Notes under the pieces: generated by a model
Databases searched by the model: none
What the model saw: only the letters and a program-made list of their open reading frames with translations
What the model was told of the DNA's origin: nothing
Translations under genes and position numbers: made by a program
In this document: one piece after another, positions 5,637 through 5,941 of the stretch
Position numbering within the stretch: the stretch's first letter is position 1
How the letters are laid out: every line of letters starts with the position of its first letter
Assembly (NCBI GenBank): GCA_029982105.1
Contig: JARRCQ010000115.1
Span: forward strand, 1-5,941
Direction: 5' to 3'
Length of the DNA: 5,941 nucleotides
From: Candidatus Atribacteria bacterium
GTDB lineage: Bacteria; Atribacterota; Atribacteria; Atribacterales; Caldatribacteriaceae

Positions 5637-5941
5637 TTCGGGAATGCAGGTTCAAAACCACAAAAGACCGTAGTATCTCTCCACTCTAAGGGTTGCAAAA
5701 AGAGGAGCTTTTTAGTTTCCTTAGCTACCACTGGAGAGAGAGGAAGAGTTCTTTTCCTTCTCGTTTTAGCGACATCTTCAGGAATAGTTACTTCAAAGGA
5801 GGCAAGGTTAAAGTCTTCTTTCTTGAGTTTTAATGCTTCTCCAGGGCGGATACCAGTATCAAGCATAAAGAGGATAAGACAGTAATCACGGAAACCAGCA
5901 TAACTCTTTTTATCTGGAGCATTGAGGAGCTCTTTTAATAC
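5597..5941 (-). pseudogene. Tyrosine recombinase (integrase) fragment, cut by the IS
   Basis: Reading leftwards from the window edge, the frame is open and encodes part of the catalytic domain of a phage-integrase or XerC/D-like tyrosine recombinase. From the edge, residues 1-97 (5941-5651) are native. The region includes a helical block FRDYCLILFMLDTG, the first catalytic Arg (R32) in TGIRPGEALKLKKEDF (29-44), and the beta-hairpin Lys region VAKTRRKRTLPLSP (57-70), probably K59. After residue 97 the frame crosses into the IS and adds 17 foreign residues before a stop at 5597. The HxxR box and the Tyr nucleophile are therefore missing, and the product cannot be an active recombinase. The N-terminal DNA-binding domain would lie beyond the right edge. 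An ATG at 5866 is internal to the domain and not the true start. The gene points to a mobile-element or genomic-island setting. Confidence 0.85.
5639..5652 (-). repeat. Right terminal inverted repeat of the IS
   Basis: CGGGAATGCAGGTT is the exact inverse complement of 3926-3939. Just inside it, CCTCGTTACA (5623-5632) matches in inverse orientation the TGTAACGAGG at 4033-4042 of the transposase control region. The transposase stop codon ends at 5636, so coding sequence and end-recognition sequence nearly touch. Confidence 0.88.

Larger units (their letters stand above)
3928..5650 (+). mobile_element. Insertion sequence, IS4/IS1634-type, complete
   Basis: This element of about 1723 bp is bounded by perfect 12-bp inverted repeats CCTGCATTCCCG (3928-3939) and CGGGAATGCAGG (5639-5650); adding AA and TT outside gives 14 bp. 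It encodes one intact 527-residue DDE transposase that fills nearly the whole element, as is usual for the family. The left flank is a CRISPR repeat and the right flank is an unrelated tyrosine recombinase gene. The adjacent 5-mers are TTTAA and TTCAA, so there is no exact target duplication. This suggests rearrangement after insertion rather than one simple transposition event. The family assignment rests on the transposase and was not checked against an IS database; the exact tips are uncertain by 2 bp. Confidence 0.9.

Noticed and set aside
3640..5650. A CRISPR-associated transposon (Tn7-like) or a cargo-bearing element
   Set aside because: The element carries only a single DDE transposase and simple terminal repeats, with no tnsB, tnsC or tniQ-like gene, and the cas genes lie outside it.

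Overview
This low-GC bacterial window carries the 3' half of a type I-B CRISPR-Cas locus, an insertion sequence that sits inside the CRISPR array, and the stump of a tyrosine recombinase gene. Close family resemblance in Cas1, Cas2 and Cas4, the gene order cas3-cas4-cas1-cas2, and a 29-bp repeat ending in ATTTAAAC all point to subtype I-B. The base composition and protein style would suit an anaerobic, possibly thermophilic, Clostridia-like lineage or another low-GC phylum. That placement is a weak inference, since no rRNA or taxon-specific gene is present.

Layout. Positions 2-1657 hold the helicase part of cas3; the N-terminal HD nuclease region would lie upstream, outside the window. Positions 1654-3421 hold cas4, cas1 and cas2, packed with overlaps or a 5-bp gap, so cas3-cas4-cas1-cas2 reads as one operon. 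Cas4, Cas1 and Cas2 form the spacer-acquisition module, and Cas3 is the target-degrading helicase-nuclease recruited by Cascade. The Cascade genes (cas6, cas8b, cas7, cas5) are not in view and are expected upstream. Positions 3422-3639 are an AT-rich leader with a good sigma-70-type promoter. The array follows at 3640, with four complete repeats, four spacers (35-37 bp) and a fifth repeat cut near its 3' end.

The fifth repeat is broken by an insertion sequence of about 1.72 kb (3928-5650). It has 12-14 bp perfect terminal inverted repeats and one intact DDE transposase of IS4/IS1634 type. Its transposase promoter overlaps an inverted repeat placed so that read-through RNA, for example from the CRISPR leader promoter, could fold and hide the ribosome binding site.

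On the far side of the IS there is no CRISPR sequence. Instead there is the middle of a minus-strand tyrosine recombinase gene (5651-5941) that the IS cuts off before its C-terminal catalytic boxes. The two flanks show no exact target duplication (TTTAA on the left, TTCAA on the right) and come from unrelated sequences. The simplest reading is recombination between two IS copies, or an IS-adjacent deletion, that joined the array to a mobile-element gene. All genes seen belong to known families. The points of interest are the array-IS-integrase junction and the regulatory sequences of the IS.
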